Assembly: GCA_011369465.1 (NCBI GenBank) | Contig: DRQG01000161.1 | Location: 1 to 61,653 of the forward strand | From: Caldithrix abyssi | GTDB taxonomy: Bacteria; Calditrichota; Calditrichia; Calditrichales; Calditrichaceae | Direction: 5' to 3' | DNA: 61,653 bases | In this document: piece by piece, positions 61,238 to 61,653 of the stretch | Position numbering within the stretch: position 1 is the stretch's first letter | Layout: each line of letters starts with the position of its first letter | Notes under the pieces: generated by a model | The model's input: only the letters and a program-made list of their open reading frames with translations | What the model was told of the DNA's origin: nothing | Database searches by the model: none | Position numbers and translations under genes: made by a program

Positions 61238-61653
61238 CCTTCTTCGGCCTTTCGGATCTTTAACTGAATGGCGGTAAAAATAAAAATGACACCGAACAAC
61301 ACAAAAGCGATAGCGGCGCTGTAACCCATATTCCACCAGCGAAACCCTTCCTGATACATATACAGAACGATACTCAAGGTTTTATTCACAGGCCCGCCCT
61401 GAGTCATTACATAGGGTTCGGCAAAGAGCTGGAAGAAACCGATCATGGTAATAACCGAAACAAAAAGTGTAGTTGGCGCCAAAAGAGGAAGAGTTACGTA
61501 TTTAAACTGCTTCCAGGGGCTGGCCCCCTCGATCTGTGCCGCTTCATACAACTCATCCGAAATATTCTGTAACCCGGCAATAAAAATGATCATATTATAG
61601 CCGAAGTTCTTCCACACAGCCATAAGAATTATCGCCGGCATGGCCCAACGCGG
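61234..61653 (-). CDS. ABC sugar-transporter permease (MalF type), partial
   Basis: The last 139 or so codons of a permease that continues past the window's right edge; the frame is open to the end of the window, so an internal Met at 61641 is not the true start. It shows the EAA loop LYEAAQIEGASPWKQFKYVTLPLLAP, then GGPVNKTLSIVLYMYQEGF and a final membrane span. It forms a heterodimer with the MalG-type permease that overlaps it by four bases. The binding protein is presumably upstream, outside the window. Confidence 0.92.
   Translation of the reverse strand, partial: PRWAMPAIILMAVWKNFGYNMIIFIAGLQNISDELYEAAQIEGASPWKQFKYVTLPLLAPTTLFVSVITMIGFFQLFAEPYVMTQGGPVNKTLSIVLYMYQEGFRWWNMGYSAAIAFVLFGVIFIFTAIQLKIRKAEEG

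Overview
ORGANISM. The window looks like chromosomal DNA of a Gram-negative bacterium of the FCB group, most plausibly Calditrichota or a close relative. The evidence is lipid A synthesis (lpxB), TonB-receptor and PorV-like outer-membrane proteins, and several secreted proteins ending in the NPFNP-type beta-sandwich sorting domain common in that group. Phylum is an inference; no rRNA or tRNA gene is visible. LEFT HALF (1-29339). Mostly housekeeping and envelope genes, nearly all on the minus strand: a nucleotide pyrophosphatase/phosphodiesterase-like enzyme, uvrA, a tandem universal stress protein, a DUF4105 membrane protein, metK, and a sugar-phosphate/PTS operon (mannose-type IIC and IID, HPr, Enzyme I, bifunctional phosphoglucose/phosphomannose isomerase; IIA and IIB are absent). 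Then come a tripeptidyl-peptidase-II-like subtilase, an orphan cas6, mrp, a protein of unknown function, recN, a beta-propeller protein, a MipA-like barrel, a CoA-type Nudix hydrolase, an NtrC-type regulator, a methyltransferase and lpxB. CASSETTE ISLAND (about 29730-33324). Four A+T-rich gene cassettes in one orientation are separated by five attC-like folded sites. The cassette ends pair as integron theory predicts, including a perfect 10-base match between the two ends of the nuclease cassette. No integrase is present, so this is a CALIN-type array. It carries a PD-(D/E)XK-like nuclease, a RusA-like resolvase, an alpha/beta hydrolase, and a two-gene RidA plus SRPBCC cassette. MIDDLE (33326-39905). 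Two TPM-domain proteins, LemA, a MEMO-family protein, a spore-photoproduct-lyase-like radical SAM protein, an XRE regulator/membrane protein pair with a readable promoter and two operators, and a lipoprotein with a Cys/His pair. RIGHT (39918-61653). A large glycan-use locus on the minus strand. Two ABC sugar permeases (the first cut by the window end) are followed by a LacI regulator with its own promoter and operators. After it come a CBM9-like secreted protein, a TonB receptor, a large Asp-rich secreted protein, a PorV-like barrel, a GH94 phosphorylase, a GH144-like glucanase, a GH2 enzyme with a discoidin-like tail, a parvulin lipoprotein and an MsmK/UgpC-type ATPase. GH144 next to a ChvB-like GH94 suggests beta-1,2-glucan as substrate; this is an inference. 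DISPERSED ELEMENTS. A small non-coding inverted-repeat element of about 205-211 bases occurs at 1861-2071 and 5967-6171, each flanked by a 9-base direct repeat, and a shorter relative lies at 39756-39905. It looks like a MITE.
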